From NCBI GenBank assembly GCA_017163975.1, contig JAFFSR010000221.1, positions 6,076,001-6,140,000 of the forward strand: DNA of 64,000 bases, written 5' to 3'. Both the position numbers and the translations under genes were made by a program. Below, piece after piece: positions 11,831 to 23,859 of the stretch. Each line of letters opens with the position of its first letter. The first letter of the stretch is position 1. The stretch comes from Anastatus disparis. Its lineage: Eukaryota > Arthropoda > Insecta > Hymenoptera > Eupelmidae. The notes under the pieces were generated by a model. It had not been told where the DNA came from. It saw only the letters and a program-made list of their open reading frames with translations, and did not search any database.

Positions 11831-14206
11831 AATCAGTAGTGTTGTTATTTAGTAAATTAAAGTATAATAGTACTTAAAAAACTATTAACATTTAAGAAAT
11901 TCAAGCTTACCATTATAAATGTTATTCGTAAATATTAAATGATAGAAAACCAAATAAATTAGTATATTTTATTATATAATTTACAATATAATCGTTTCAT
12001 TTTTTTTTTTAAATGATATTTTGTCGCTAAATTTTTGAGCTTGAAATTGTCCTTTACGTGCATATACATACATTTAGAAATATTATCTATAACTAATGCA
12101 ATTGACGAAAAAATACAAGTAATTCGTGTGAAAAAAGCACTAACAACGAATTAAACTTTTAATAGTTCATTTTTCTCTTGACTTGTATAATTAATGTATA
12201 CATATATATGTAACGATTGCAAACGTGCTACTCGTTGGTGCATAGACTTTTCGAATTAATATCAAAATGTACTATTTACTATACAATTGTGTTCATGTTC
12301 AATTAACGTGAAATGTCCCATGTATAATATTCATAAACATTATATAGCATTTAGAATATGAATAGCTTTTAGATATTGTTCACTTTTACATCTATTTTTT
12401 ATGTTTTAGCATTAAATTTATTTCTATAATTTCATCGTCTAGAAAATATTTTTCTTTTTCACGTATATTCTCTATTAAAAAAATACTGAAAAATAAAAGA
12501 AGGAACTATCCTTTAATTAAACTTCGTTCATTTTTCACACATAAACAAAGAAATTTAAAGACTAACTGGAAAATCAACGTTCCGCCGCTTTTCTGTCTCA
12601 TCATCACGTCTGCACTTTTTTTGTTGTTTCTCTTTTACCCTTATTCACCCATCAACCTTTGGCGCAGTTGCGACAAAGTCCTTGTTAGTCTTGAGCATGT
12701 TTTTAGAGTTCAGCGTCCCATATTACATTAGGTAATAAAAACTTTTAAATTACAATAATATATATATTGAAATTCACTGAGCTAGTTGGATTTTAATTCA
12801 ATTTTTTGCGTTTCGTAGAATAGAACCGTTTGCCCGTTCTTATCTATGGGGGACAATTTTTACTTTTGTATAAAAATATCTAATTTATCAATTGTAACGA
12901 ATATTTAGATTAGACAAGGACATAGCTGTACGGCTACCTCGATAAAATTTAATTTAGCATAATATTATTAGCATTAATCTCATACTTTTATTAAATAATT
13001 AAATTTTCAATTTATGATTCATTATAACATAAAACTTTCTCATTAACTAAATAAAATTCAATTGTTATAAATGTTTTTTCAATAATCGTTATTGATATAT
13101 TTGGAAATTTTTGTCATCACGTTGATTTTGCATATCAGCAAAGAAAAGTCCATGTATACCAGAGATGATTAGAACTATTGAATAAAACTCTTAATTGCGC
13201 GGTTGGGTAACGCGTATAGCCTAAAACCTATTTGTAGTTAATGCCTAGAGTACAATAAAGTTTAATGCCGTGAGTTCGATAAATGGCGAGCTATACATAA
13301 ACCAAGCGTTCGCACGTTAACATTTTAAGTATAGTACTGGAATGAACAAGTTTTTTATTCTTCTTATTTTTATTACAATAGACGACTAACTTTGATAAAT
13401 GGCGCTATTAAAAAAAAAATTCAGCAATTCTGAAGCAGGAATATATTTTATAAATTAATTATTTTTTTTTACTGTATTATATATGTATTCTCTATTGATT
13501 AAAGCACCACGAACATTAAAATTTCTCAATTGTACCATCATAAATCATTATTTAGTTTTTCTATATTATAAAAAAAATATTTTTTTCTGAATTAAAACAG
13601 AAGAGAAATAATGTAATTTCGATTGAATCGAATTAACTTTACATATAGTATTTTATAATCATCCATTACAATTTATATTTTTATTGTTTATCCTTTCTAA
13701 ATAAATTCTTTTACATGTCTCTTGATTTAAAAAAAAAATAAAATAATATTATTAGTTTAAATGTTTCTGCTTTATTTTATGCATACAAATATATTATTAT
13801 AAAATTTTTTATAAAATAATTCTTACTACAGAAAGTTTTTATACAAGTTTTATAAAAATTTTATTCAAAATTTTTAGAAACATCATTAATTTCGATAATT
13901 TATTAGATATATTTAATTTTATTATTCTAAAAAAAATTTTTTTCGACAAAGAGATTAATTTTTTGTTTCTCTAAATACTTATACTTAGATTTGATGTTTG
14001 GTGTTACTTATAATGGAATATTTAAAAATAATATATCGTATGAAATTGAACTTCATATTTAAGATTTTGATGTATTTCACTTTATATTGTAATATGGGTT
14101 TCATTCATTGATAATTGAATAAATAAGAAAATAAAAACCATTTTTTCACGTGGGATAATATTATAATAGTTAAATATCCACAATAAAGCATAACTTTTTC
14201 CTTTTT
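11831..14206. other. Intergenic AT-rich DNA
   Basis: AT-rich with long A and T runs. Slightly more complex pieces occur near 12560-12730 and 13190-13330 (GCGCGGTTGGGTAACGCG). No coding signal was found on either strand. Confidence 0.45.
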
Positions 14207-14531
14207 TTTATTAAATGATATGTTCGAACTCTCAACTGTTGAATATGTAATATCAGATGGGGACTATCCTGTTGAAAAATCCTTACGACATCTAAAGCCT
14301 ACATCGTTTTGTATTTGTTCACGAAATGACCACGAAAAAGTGTAAGAGTAAGAGAAATTCAGATTGAGCTACAGGAATTTGGAAAATGAGTTATCACCTA
14401 TTCAAGTATCGACCATAGTGAATACTACTTATCTTTACAGATCTGCCGTGGTGCACTAGACAACTTGAGCAAAGTGTTATTATAGTTGAGCAGCAAATAT
14501 TCATTCCAAATGAAATAAAAATATTTAATTA
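14207..14531 (-). other. DMAP1: Probable DMAP1 3' UTR with polyadenylation signal
   Basis: This lies directly downstream of the DMAP1 stop codon on the minus strand. It is less AT-rich than the intergenic DNA beyond it. The first clear AATAAA on that strand is at 14212-14207, which would give a 3' UTR of roughly 320-350 bases. The UTR extent is inference. An ATTAAA immediately at the stop (14528-14523) is an alternative signal but would leave almost no UTR. Confidence 0.45.
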
Positions 14532-15824
14532 TCAATCTGAAACATTGTCCTCATTTTGTGAACCAACAATATCAATATTCTCACTTTCGGCGTTAGAATC
14601 ATCTTTTAATTGTAAAATCTCTGGTATCACCAATGTTTTACCTGGCATTAGTGCTTCATATTTACGCTTAAGAGATTGAATTTCATAACTATGTTTAACA
14701 AAAGCATTTTTCAGTTTATTACGTGGAACTATACAGCTTCTAAGTTCATTAAATTGGGTACATATTGTATCTGTAGGTAATGGATTTAAATCAAGTTTTA
14801 GGTCCACGAGAGTTTGTTCAATACTTTTAAGTTTCCTTTGGCTTAAAGTTTTAGGTAATTTTAACTTCTCTGAACCAAGAAATACACCATTTTTCTTCAA
14901 ATCTGGGAATGTAATACCAGTCGGTTCTATTTCTTGTAATTTTACAACATTTACTGAAAGGATTTTATTTAATTTTGGCCTGCTCGAATCACTAGTTTCA
15001 TTCGAAGATTTCCTATCATTTTTCTTCAGATCTACTTGATGCTCAGCTACAGTGCTAAGTTTTTGAAATTCTTGTGTTTTACAAACTTTTCCTTTCTTAA
15101 GCTGTTCTATTTTTTTCAATTCTTTTATTAATGATTGCTCTTCTTCGCTTTGTTCTCGTGAACGTTCAAATAATCTTTTCAATTGTTCTTTTCTTCGTCG
15201 TTCATGTTCATGATCAAAAACATATACCTTTGCTTGCTGATTCTTCTCTTTGTTTAATGCAGCACAAACCTGATAATATCTACTTTTTAAATCTTCAACA
15301 GTTTTTGCAGAATACTTCAATTTATCCCATCTGTCATGTATGATAATAAATCTTAAATCAAATCTTCTACAAAGTTCAAATAAATGATCGGTTTCAGCTC
15401 TTGTCCATTCGCTTGTAACTAAATGTTCAATATATTCTGCATTTGTGTATGTTGGAATAGGAATTTCCTTATTAAATTTTTCAAGTGGATTCTCTTTTCC
15501 AGCATCTTCAACACGTCTCCAATGATGCAGTACAGCTTTACTATTATTAGCTGGATTAAAAGATGTCCATTGCCACGGTCTTACTTTTTTCATACCTAAT
15601 TTTGCTTTATTCGACTTATAACCTATGCCAGTGTCTGTAGGAAATAAAGGTGAAACATCATTATCTTCGCATAATAAAGCAAAAACTTCTCTGGGCATTC
15701 CTTTAGGTCGTTTTGGCACTTCTTTGCAATCATGTTTTCTTTTGAGTTTTTCTCCACCAATGATGAATTCTTTGGTAAGCTTATCCGTAGGAACTTCTAT
15801 ATCCAAAATATCCCTTACGTCCAT
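14532..15824 (-). CDS. DMAP1: DNA methyltransferase 1-associated protein 1 (DMAP1)
   Basis: A complete 430-residue DMAP1, the usual length for the insect protein. DMAP1 is a nuclear subunit of the NuA4/Tip60 acetyltransferase and SRCAP-type complexes, which acetylate histones H4/H2A and exchange H2A.Z. The N-terminus starts MDVRDILDIEVPT; the conserved block around residues 39-103 includes PKGMPREVFALLCEDN, LFPTDTG, VRPWQWTSF and HHWRR. A SANT/Myb-like domain spans about 135-190, with EWTRAETDHLFELCRRFDLR and then IIHDRWDKLK. A charged coiled-coil-like stretch (about 205-245, HERRRKEQLKRLFERSREQ) follows. The C-terminal DMAP1-family region (about 290-400) has GVFLGSEKLKLP. The start ATG has A at -3 and G at +4. 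The whole coding sequence is one exon with no frameshift, and no A-tail follows the stop, so an intact gene is likelier than a decayed retrocopy. Confidence 0.97.
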   Translation of the reverse strand: MDVRDILDIEVPTDKLTKEFIIGGEKLKRKHDCKEVPKRPKGMPREVFALLCEDNDVSPLFPTDTGIGYKSNKAKLGMKKVRPWQWTSFNPANNSKAVLHHWRRVEDAGKENPLEKFNKEIPIPTYTNAEYIEHLVTSEWTRAETDHLFELCRRFDLRFIIIHDRWDKLKYSAKTVEDLKSRYYQVCAALNKEKNQQAKVYVFDHEHERRRKEQLKRLFERSREQSEEEQSLIKELKKIEQLKKGKVCKTQEFQKLSTVAEHQVDLKKNDRKSSNETSDSSRPKLNKILSVNVVKLQEIEPTGITFPDLKKNGVFLGSEKLKLPKTLSQRKLKSIEQTLVDLKLDLNPLPTDTICTQFNELRSCIVPRNKLKNAFVKHSYEIQSLKRKYEALMPGKTLVIPEILQLKDDSNAESENIDIVGSQNEDNVSD

Positions 15825-15841
15825 TATAAATTTTTTTTATT
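15825..15841 (-). other. DMAP1: DMAP1 5' UTR with upstream splice acceptor
   Basis: On the minus strand, ATTCTTTTTTTCAG (AG at 15843-15842) is a very good 3' splice site, 17 bases before the DMAP1 ATG. It suggests that a non-coding first exon is spliced onto the coding exon. Candidate donors upstream are GTACTA near 16074-16069 and GTGAGT near 16498-16493; the sequence alone does not decide between them. Confidence 0.55.
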
Positions 15842-16500
15842 CTGAAAAAAAGAATAAAATAATTTAGAAAAATATAAACTTATATTTTAGATGAGAAAAA
15901 AGTGAAGAACAAAAAAATATTTAGTAAAACAGTTGATAATTATCGTTTGTATGTTCAAATACTTTTTCTTTATTTGATAAAAATGAAAGTCTGGCTCCTA
16001 AAATATTGATGCATGTAATGATAAAGGCATAAGTCTACTTGCCACTATTAGAAATAAATCCTATTAGTACCTAAATTCGCCACCGAGGCGCAACTGCGCT
16101 CCTTCATATTTTATAATTAAATTTACGAGTAGACGCATATCTTTTTAACATTTGCGTTAGTGATGAATACTTTTATAAACGTATTATTTGAACACAGCTG
16201 TGAATTTAAATCTACGAAAATCGTTCGCGGTAATAGTATCTCACAAAAGGCTATAAAACAATCAGTTCAATTCGACGCTATCAGAAACACTTTCTCTTTT
16301 GTTAAAGTGTCTCGTTGACGTCGTCAGCTCTCGTTTCTACGCAGCGTTACCACTACAATTACGCGGTTCGCGCATCGTTTACAGTATTGATGTAGATACG
16401 ATCTCATTACTTGTCACGATTTTCACAAAAGCGAATAGTATTTGTATTTCGATGCACGATAATGAGCATCTTTTTATTGATTAAATTGCAAAACTCACAT
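15842..16500 (-). promoter_or_regulatory. DMAP1: Likely DMAP1 promoter and first-exon region
   Basis: The AT-rich part next to the coding exon is probably 5'-UTR intron. The segment at about 16070-16450 is unusually rich in CG dinucleotides (for example CACCGAGGCGCAACTGCGC and GACGTCGTCAGCTC) for this window. No TATA box stands out, which fits a housekeeping gene. The promoter placement is inferred from position and composition. Confidence 0.4.
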
Positions 16501-18175
16501 TATTTTAAGGCGACAAATACTTAACTAAATTAGATTATTATTGAATATACTTTTAGAATTTTCTATAGTATACATAATTTATGCTGTTAAATTTTTTTTA
16601 AGAAAGATATAAGAATATTGAATGGCCATAATAAATCTTGTTTAAAATGTTAATTTTGAAAGATTTTCGAAGTACATTGAACTACTTCATCCATTTTTAA
16701 AATATCTCATGCTTAAATAGTAAATCATTTTTAATATAAAATTTTATATGAACAACTTAATGAGTTGTAAGATTTTTCCTTTGTTTAAACATTTATTTTA
16801 CTTGAGAGCTAAATATAATTTCATGAATAATAAGATTTTTTCTTTATTCAGACACTTATTCTGCCTGATTTGAGAGTCCATAAGTTTGTATTGAATTATA
16901 TTAATAATGTAAATAGTTTGATGAATCATCTTTTTTTTTTAACTTATTATGCATGAATTCATAAAATGTCTTTTTCTAGTGAAAACACTGTTACCGTTTT
17001 ATTTTTTAAAATCAATTGAGAACCATTAAATACATAATAAATTTCTTTAAATTCCTCTAACAGAAATTAAAATATCTCTGTAAAACTGAATTTTATCTTT
17101 TATTGTCTGATCTTCGCTATATAATATTGTATATGCGTTAAATTTTACGGCATTTTTTATATTTATTAATGTTAACCTTGATCAAGATGCGGATAACAGT
17201 TATTATATTTAAAATTAAAGTGTTTTTTAAATGTAATACACAATAACAAGAATGAAGGGGTAAGAATAAAAGATAAATAAATTAATTCAACCAAAAACTT
17301 ACCAGTATATTTGATTTTATACTTAAGTTGATTTTTCAACAAGCTAAATTCAAGAGTCTTTGTATACTTTATTCACAGTTCCAATAACACGAAATTGCAA
17401 AAATTTTCAAAATAAAGTTAATGTTACTAGCACTAAAGTTAAAACGAAACTGTTGGTTTGTTAGATTTTCGTTATTTTGTTGGTTGGTTTGTTAGTTAAA
17501 AGGGGAGGGTATGAAAATTAAATACCTTTGAAACAAGTATATATGTTTAAATGCAGGATTAGTAGTATATATAGTCGGTAATGATATAAACGTTTAAATA
17601 CGATATTTTAGGTACTGAAATCAACTGAGGATTATAATTTATGAGTGTAGCACTGTCTTTGGGAAATTCTTTTTACTCGAGACTCCTAAAATTTTATTAT
17701 TTTTCATATTAGAAAGAAATAATAACATACCTGACTAATCTTTTAGAACAATTATTCTGCATTTAATTATTACAATCTTATTATTATAATTATTAAATGT
17801 TAATCCATATTAATATTTTTTTTCATTAAAAAAAAAATATTTCCGTTATAAAAATTTCTTTTTTACTTAAGAATTTAAAAATCAAATGATTTCGGTATGC
17901 CTAAAAAGCGGTACGTTAAAAAATTAAGATTCAACTGAATGATAAATGTTAGTTAAAAATTATTAACAATATTCCAATGAATCGTTCGAGCCTATGAAAT
18001 TATTAATTTCATTTAAATTTTATAGATCTTTTCTTGAAGAAGATAGTTGAAAAGTAAAACTCCTTCTTTACTTACACGCGACATAAAAACATGAACCACT
18101 AACGTAAGCCAAAGCGGCAAAGCTTTATTTCTAAATAATTGGAAATATTTTTAAAAATTTCAAAATATTTCCCGT
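16501..18175. other. AT-rich intergenic DNA
   Basis: Low-complexity AT-rich sequence with T and A runs. No gene, RNA or element was recognised. Confidence 0.5.
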
Positions 18176-18547
18176 TTAAAACTGACTTGGAGATTAGATT
18201 AGGTTTCATTTTTTAGTTTACAAAAAATAATTTTCCACCACTTTTTGTAACTCACCGAATGGTGGAAAAATTAAAAACTTAAGGCGACTACGGAAGTTCG
18301 GTTCGATTTCATTTTGTAGTTTACAAATTACTCTTTCAGTTTCTAAAATTTTTTGAATTTTTTAATTTTCCACCATTTATTATAATCAGTAGAATGGTGG
18401 AAAATTAAAAAATCTGAAAAATTTTACATATTGAAAGAGTAATTTGTAAACTCAAAAATAAAACCTAACCTAAAATCCGATGTCGCCTTAAAGCGCAAAT
18501 TGTAAGATACAAAATGAAATTATAACCCGACCTCTGTAGAACTTTAA
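18176..18547. mobile_element. Older relative of the TTAA MITE, split by copy 2
   Basis: The left part (18176-18278) reads TTAA, then ATTAGATTAGGTTTCATT, AGTTTACAAA, TTTTCCACCA and ATGGTGGAAAA, a diverged and shortened version of the same palindrome. The right part (18492-18547) reads ATTGTAAGATACAAAATGAAA, then TAACCCGACCTC, up to a TTAA at 18544-18547. This matches the outer right arm of the MITE (TTTGTAAACTCAAAAAT, AACCTAACCT). The pieces form an old copy of about 163 bp that received copy 2 at an internal TTAA. Confidence 0.7.
18279..18491. mobile_element. Palindromic TTAA-flanked MITE, copy 2
   Basis: It has the same length and ends as the element at 5282-5494, in the same orientation. 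By eye the two differ at only two bases: CAG for CCG in the loop and GATG for GAAG near the right end. TTAA flanks both sides (18279-18282 and 18488-18491). Such similarity suggests recent transposition or a recently active source. Confidence 0.88.
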
Positions 18548-19791
18548 AGAATGTGGATATCTTGTAAGAGCGCAATTCAAGTGCTAAAGACACGATTGTT
18601 ATCGTGAAATTTGCTCTGACATGCTACTTTTTAAACAATTTAATGCTTTTACGAAAAGTATAAAAAAATAAACATGTCAGCTTGAGATATGTAGGTATTA
18701 CTGAAAATATAAAATACTTTCAGAATTTCTGATGTTCAGATGTAACGTATAATTTTCACTAGTTTCGATCGTATAATTTACATGAATATGATTTATTTAT
18801 ACTGCACTTGTTTAACAAACAAGTTAAATTTTATGAAAGTAAAAACTTTACAATCTGCTTAAGAAGATCTTTGGTATTATAAACTTTATTAAAAGATACG
18901 CATAACTTATTTAAATATTATCATGATATTCGTAGCCTTGTCAAAAATTCAATTTTGTTACTCCATTATTTTATAAAATTGAATAATAAGTATTTGTCGA
19001 TAATCTGATTTGTATCAAATTTTGACTTGTAATGCATTGTAGGAATGTATAAAAAATTACATATTTAAAAGAATCAAGGGAATACAATGTATTCATTACT
19101 TTTAGTAGTAATTAACTGAAAAATATTTTTATCAGTCTCACAGAGAAATTAATACTAACAAAAAATAATAATAAATAAATAAATATGTATAAGAATCTGA
19201 AATAGAAAAATTTTCATAACATGAAAAAATGATTGAAAATTTAAGTTTTTTTTTATATATGTTTACTTACTTTAATATTAAGTATCATTTATTTAAAAAA
19301 TGATTAGTATACCCGTTTAAAAAAAATGGTTAAAATTTAAATATCTTAAATTCTATTTTATCAAGATAGATTCTAATTCCGTTAGATGTTTCAATGTTTA
19401 TTCATATAGACACTTCTGAATTTTCTTTTATATAAATTTAGAAATTCATTATAATTATATTGAAAACATTAACAGTGATGTAAACGTTCAACTTTTTAAA
19501 ACTTTTTTACAAACATTTTATCGCAAAATTTTACAAGGGTAAAATTCCAACTCGTAAACACCTTAGTATTTAGAAAATCTGCCATCTACTCGTATGTCCA
19601 ACTTTCTCAATGATCTCCGTGTGCTTTCAATTCCATCTAAAAGCATCTGTTTCACCGTTATCCTTTAAATATATCCTATCCTGTGGTACAAACCACGAGA
19701 AGAACTACCGGCACTACTGAATACGTTAGAAACACGTAGCAAAGCTTGCGGTAAGAGATTCGTAGGTAAGAGAAACTCTTGCTTTTACTCC
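18548..19791. other. AT-rich intergenic DNA
   Basis: Nothing recognisable. The sequence is AT-rich up to about 19550, then gradually more complex towards the AC microsatellite. Confidence 0.5.
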
Positions 19792-19813
19792 AACACACAC
19801 ACACACACACACA
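19792..19813. repeat. (AC)n microsatellite
   Basis: Eleven uninterrupted AC units. Confidence 0.95.
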
Positions 19814-22800
19814 TGCACAAAAAAAGGGAACGTACGTATGGTCTTGATTTGAAAAATAGTCGATGTATCCGGCGTAAAATCACTCAAGCACAAGGTTTTA
19901 CCCGGCATAAAAGAAGGCTTAAGGGAAGTAAAAAGAGAATGAGAGAGAGAGAGGAAATTTTTCACATCGCTAGATCTAACATCAAGACGTATCAGTCAGC
20001 ACATATACTGTCGCCGTCAATGCCTTTTGGTTCGGTTTGCATTATTTCTTCTTCGATGCGGATCAATTGCAGCTATACGATGAATTCATCTGTAATAGTT
20101 GGCAATATTTTTTATATATATTTTTTTCCTTCGCTGCGTGTCGCTATTCTTTGAGGTCTTTTACATTTTCAAAGCATACTGTATTAAATTTTATATTGTC
20201 AAACGCTTGGTTTCATAAATTTAATAATTATTTGATGTTTGATTTTTTATTTAATATTTTGTTATATATTTTTTTTATTATAGAAAACGTACACAAAAAG
20301 TTTAACAAAATTTAATGAAAAAGTTAACTATTTGTTGAATTTCATTCAACTGAAAAATTGAAACATGTCGATGTATTGTAAACAAAAAATAAAGTAAATT
20401 ATTTTTATTAAATTGAAATATTTTGCAATTTAATAAAAAAATAGATAAATTAAATAAGTTATCAATTAACCTACGACTGAAAATAAAGTAAATAGAAAGC
20501 TTTAAAGAGCTCTAAAATATTAATGATAAAAGAGAATTAAAGAAGAGGGCAATTACTATGATTTATAAATTGTTTATATTGATTTTTTTAAAAACAATTT
20601 TTAGAAAGAGTAATTTATTATTTAAATTAAAAGTAAACATCCATGAATTTTAAATATGTACACATTACATTTTTATTATTACAAAATTTAATAAGAATTA
20701 AATCTCTATGAGACAATTGTATGTTTAAGTATAAGCCATTTATTTACACAATATTTTATATAAAATTCAGTACATTTTTGAAAGATAAAAAAAATTTATT
20801 TTAAATTCCTTAAAATGAATTCAATACATCAAAGTAATTTTGAAAATTAAAATTTGATGTAATTAGCATTTTACTTAAATAATTTATGATTCATAAAAAT
20901 CTAATAGCTATATCTCTCTAATTTGTCAATGTCGATCTTTTTAATTAAGAAAATTCACGAACAATTTTTAAAAGTTGAAATATTTTTCAAGAATAACTTT
21001 TTAAACGAAATTAACAAACTTTTTTAATTTATTAAAGAATATATTCCTTTATTTGACAAATTAAATAAAAGAATGATTGTCATTATAAAGATTAAATAAC
21101 TTGAACGTCAAATAAACTTTAATCTTATAAGTGATCAATTGTTCCTCCATTCCATTGGAAAGAAAATCGCTCAGCGAATGTGCAAACTTTCACTGAATTT
21201 GCGCTTGGGCTGCAAGTATAATACTTGCAGCGAGAAAAAAAAGAGAAAAAGAAAATAGAGCAAAGAAAATCAAACGAAAACGACCTTCCTAGTTCCAACG
21301 GTGCATTTCATTTGCATCGCTCCTCCCCAACTTTTTTATTACTTAGGTAAAGTGTCCGTGGGTACTTCGTGCTTTTTCAACGCCTTTTGCACCAGACTTC
21401 AGTCGAAAAAAAAAGAAGAAGAAAGTCGAAACGCCTTTTTACGAGGAATCGAAACGTACTTTCGATCGGTCCTTACTATTGCAATACCAATAGCTGTACT
21501 TTTCCTTTTTTTTTCTTCTTTGCTTCAACACGAGAGTGAGAATTCTGCTTACTACGTAACTTCTTCGTTTTAAATGGGAAATCTTTAGTTGCTCCAAGTC
21601 GTTTAAACGATATCTTTATTACTTAATAAAAGTAAATGTATTTTTCTTCAAATTGTATTTGAATATAGTATTCAAATGATAAATTTTTATAATTTTGTAA
21701 ATAAAAATAATTTATAACAGTTAAAAACTTTCTAATAAAAATTATTTGATTTTTTTAGTACTATTTTCCTTGAAATCGATATTTGAAATACTTTGTAAAA
21801 ATTTGACCATCATAGTTTCATTATAAAACGAAAATCGCTCGAAAAATAAAGAAAAACAAAAAGATAATAAGAAAGCAAGATACAGTAAAACAAGAGGAAA
21901 AGATATAGATAACGCTGAGAAAGACGAGTTGAGCTTTTGATGTCTTTGTAGATGCTTACGATATATAGATATACATAGAATTTCCCAAAAGACGCTCATT
22001 CGTTTTCTCGTGATACGAAAGGAACGAATTTCTGTCGTTCCGCTTTACGCGCGAAGTGAAGAGGAGCTTTTGCCGCGCGTACATAGAAACTAGAAAAGAG
22101 AACTTTTGCTTTTCCTCCTAACTTCTGTAATTTGCTTCCTTAGTCTTGCATACCTCCGTTTTCTCTTCTCCTACTTTAGAATCTTACCTCAAGCTTTTTC
22201 TTCATCCTTTACTCTCCACCCTCTTCTTCTTTTTCTTTTTCTTCTTCTTCTTCTTTGTCGTATATATAACTCTTTCACGCTAAAACTCTGTCACTCTCAC
22301 TATTTGAAAAGTTATACCGCAAGTCTTTGGTAGGGTAAGGGTAGATAGAAAGATTACTTTGTAAAGTCTAAGATACAGTATACGCGTGATTTAATTTCGC
22401 TAAGAAACACTTAAAATAGCGTAGATTTCGCCTATAGAATCGATAAAGCTCTTTCTAATAAACACTCAATTCCGCATTGCATTTGGTATCTTTCGCTCGA
22501 ACGTAATTATCTTGTTCCTCTTTTTTTGAAATTGGCATTAAATTGCTACTATTGCCGCAGATGCGAAGCAATGCATGGATCATCCTGTCTCTTATCTCTT
22601 TCTTTTCAATCAGCATCTAAACTCTGTTCTGACAGCTAAACCAGCTGCTGTAAGGATTTTAAAAGATTTAACGTCGGTTATTGATTATATATCATCTATT
22701 TATTTGTTACAGATTGTGAATTATTTGAAAAAGTTAAAAACTAAGGTTTTCTGTAAAATTTTTTTTATATAAATATTTAATATATCAACATCAAGTGTAA

Positions 22801-23812
22801 TTTATGATATTTTAATAACTTAAGATTTCAAATTTTGGGCTGCGTTAATAGTGTGGAAAATGGCGCGCAATTCCTCTTTACGTAATATCCGTGTTTTTAG
22901 TAATATAAAGTTGATGTTCATTTTGAACTGACATTAAAAGTTACGTCATTGCTTTATTTATCACCAAGTTAATATAAATGTTATATAAATATTTCTTAGA
23001 AAATCAATTACGTATTATTAATTTTCTACATATCAATACTTAATATATATTATTATATTTTACGTATAATTTTTGTAAAATAGAAAACTGTTTAACTGTA
23101 CTCAAATGATTAAAAAATATTATTAATGGAATATTAAATAAAAACAATCATTTAACATCATATATTTATTTATTATTCTATTACATTATTTTAACATTTT
23201 TTTCGTTTGACCTTTATACCCAAGTTAAAGTTGTTTATTATGATTGCCTCCTTGTAAAGTAAATTTATTTATATTTACAACGAGCTATTTAGTAGTGGAT
23301 TCCAACAAGACCTTTCGGTATGGTTACATTGTGTTGTATGCTTTTAAATTACCATTAAATAGGTATACGAAATGTTAAGGCTCAGCTAATAAAAGCAGCC
23401 CTCTGCGCAATCAATTTTATTGAATGCTCGTTGGTACATTATGGGGGATTGGTTGTTTTTACAAAAATCACGTAACGTGATCTGTAAACCAATAAACTGA
23501 GGAACTTTTTTAAAATTATTCAGTTATTTTGAAAATTATTGATTCAACTTTCTAAAATTGGAGGTTCTATTTATTTAGTTGTGACTAATATCAATTGAAT
23601 AGTTTTCTGCATATTCTCATTTTAACAATCACTTCCTCATTCAAATTTCGTATTTGCCTTAGTAGATTAATATATTATAATACAGCTCTCATAGGGGTAC
23701 ATATTTTAATACTTCTACTTTTCAAAAAAAAGTGGTTTTGAATAAATTTTTGTGTAAAATACGTGACATCTTTTTACGTTATGCATATTTATAGGGAAAA
23801 AATTATGTTAAT
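19814..23812. other. Non-coding stretch with several complex islands
   Basis: Islands at about 19814-20160, 21120-21580, 22000-22600 and 23270-23500 are separated by AT-rich troughs. The island near 22190-22260 is a pyrimidine tract of TTC/CTT repeats. The part at 23380-23460 (GCGCAATCAATTTTATTGAATGCTCG, and then GGGGGATTGG) is complex and carries a homeodomain-like TTTTATTG. Open frames here are short and match nothing. The islands look more like regulatory or untranslated sequence than protein exons. Confidence 0.35.
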
Positions 23813-23859
23813 TTTTTGAATTTCTAAAAAGGTTTATTACCTTTTTAGAAATTCAAAAA
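23813..23859. repeat. Perfect 21-bp inverted repeat (hairpin)
   Basis: Arms TTTTTGAATTTCTAAAAAGGT and its exact complement are separated by the five bases TTATT. No T-run or gene context suggests a terminator. It could be a foldback insertion or a fragment of a longer palindrome. The arms are AT-rich but too long to be routine chance. Confidence 0.8.

Noticed and set aside
11424..11877. Overlapping open frames on both strands across the GT tract (Cys/Val- and His/Thr-rich)
   Set aside because: They are translations of a dinucleotide microsatellite, which stays open in several frames. No domain or splice context.
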